Source: Lysobacteraceae bacterium (lineage in GTDB: Bacteria; Pseudomonadota; Gammaproteobacteria; Steroidobacterales; Steroidobacteraceae). Taken from it: a stretch of DNA of 6,061 nt. A model generated the notes under the pieces. That model did not search any database. It worked only from the letters and a program-made list of their open reading frames with translations, and was not told where the DNA came from. Numbering within the stretch: position 1 is the stretch's first letter; every line of letters begins with the position of its first letter. Location of the stretch: assembly GCA_012516015.1 (NCBI GenBank), contig JAAYXG010000105.1, forward strand, positions 1 to 6,061, read 5' to 3'. Made by a program: the position numbers and the translations under genes. Positions 5,759 to 6,061 of this stretch are shown piece by piece.

Positions 5759-6061
5759 TCAGCGTAGCACCTCGGATAAAAATGCGACGAGCGTCGTCCA
5801 TGCGCGATGGTCGGCAACGGGGTTGTAGACGAGTCCAGCCGCGGGATTCGCCGCATTGGGGTTCGTGAAAGCGTGTTGTGTGCCGCCGTAGACGTGCACC
5901 TGCCAATCCGCACCGGCTCGTGTCATTTCTTCTTCGAAGGCACGAACGTCCTCGGGCGGCGCGAGAGGATCTTCGTGCCCATGCAACGCGAGCACCTTGG
6001 CGGTGATGCGCTCTTTAGGTAGATCGTGCGCTTTCAGAAGGCCGTGCGTGCTCACGACGCC
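5759..6061 (-). CDS. Dienelactone hydrolase family protein (5' partial, C-terminal part)
   Basis: The last 100 residues of an alpha/beta-hydrolase of the dienelactone hydrolase family, open to the window's right edge. Family-like features are VVSTHG at the in-window start, [19 protein letters not shown] with the catalytic Asp31 (in-window numbering), and [11 protein letters not shown] with the catalytic His63, followed by [17 protein letters not shown]. The nucleophile Cys (or Ser) region lies outside the window. Carboxymethylenebutenolidase is the named family activity, but most chromosomal homologues are uncharacterised esterases, so the substrate is unknown. The gene ends four bases before the folE ATG on the same strand, which implies one operon, although no metabolic link to folate synthesis is known to me. 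Confidence 0.9.
   Translation of the reverse strand, partial: GVVSTHGLLKAHDLPKERITAKVLALHGHEDPLAPPEDVRAFEEEMTRAGADWQVHVYGGTQHAFTNPNAANPAAGLVYNPVADHRAWTTLVAFLSEVLR
5768..5773 (-). promoter_or_regulatory. Possible folE ribosome binding site inside the upstream gene
   Basis: The reverse strand reads GAGGTG 13 bases before the folE ATG, inside the last codons of the dienelactone hydrolase-family gene. The spacing is longer than ideal. The TGA-TCTC-ATG junction suggests that re-initiation after the upstream stop also helps. Confidence 0.4.

Noticed and set aside
5755..5913. N-terminal extension of folE to an ATG at 5913
   Set aside because: The extra 53 residues overlap the dienelactone hydrolase gene in another frame, are not GTP cyclohydrolase-like, and would exceed usual family length.

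Overview
The window is a GC-rich bacterial chromosomal segment. It looks proteobacterial: gene content is typical, intergenic gaps are short, and there are dispersed G-rich heptad repeats. I lean towards Gammaproteobacteria near Xanthomonadales or Steroidobacterales, but that placement is inference and weak. There is no rRNA, tRNA, transposase, phage gene or CRISPR array.

Left part, + strand. A D-2-hydroxyacid dehydrogenase, cut by the window's left edge, ends at 825. A 163-base gap follows, holding a compact inverted-repeat element whose left arm can pair with either of two right arms. Next comes a two-gene membrane-lipid-type cluster. The first gene (989-3153) is a phospholipase D-like protein with two HKD motifs fused to a C-terminal VTT (DedA/SNARE-associated) membrane domain. 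It is broken by a one-base frameshift near 1580. Nine bases later starts an endonuclease/exonuclease/phosphatase (EEP) family protein (3163-3972), an arrangement reminiscent of the clsB-ybhP pairing in E. coli. The EEP gene has an unusual Asp-to-Thr change in its LDRI motif, and its 3' end runs into a G-rich repeat that supplies the last residues of the protein.

Middle and right part, - strand. A convergent gene (4063-4788) encodes a small two-helix membrane protein with a SHOCT-like C-terminus. A 354-base gap follows, containing a 143-base element bounded by a perfect 20-bp inverted repeat. Then come folE (GTP cyclohydrolase I, 5143-5754) and, four bases upstream of it in transcription order, the 3' end of a dienelactone hydrolase-family gene (5759 to the window edge). 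The last two are probably co-transcribed and translationally coupled.

The genes are mostly ordinary housekeeping or accessory functions. The parts worth a second look are the repeat elements, which sit in three of the non-coding gaps and share one architecture (two contain canonical G-quadruplex motifs and one has become coding sequence), and the two lesions in the PLD-VTT/EEP pair. I see no convincing new multi-gene system.
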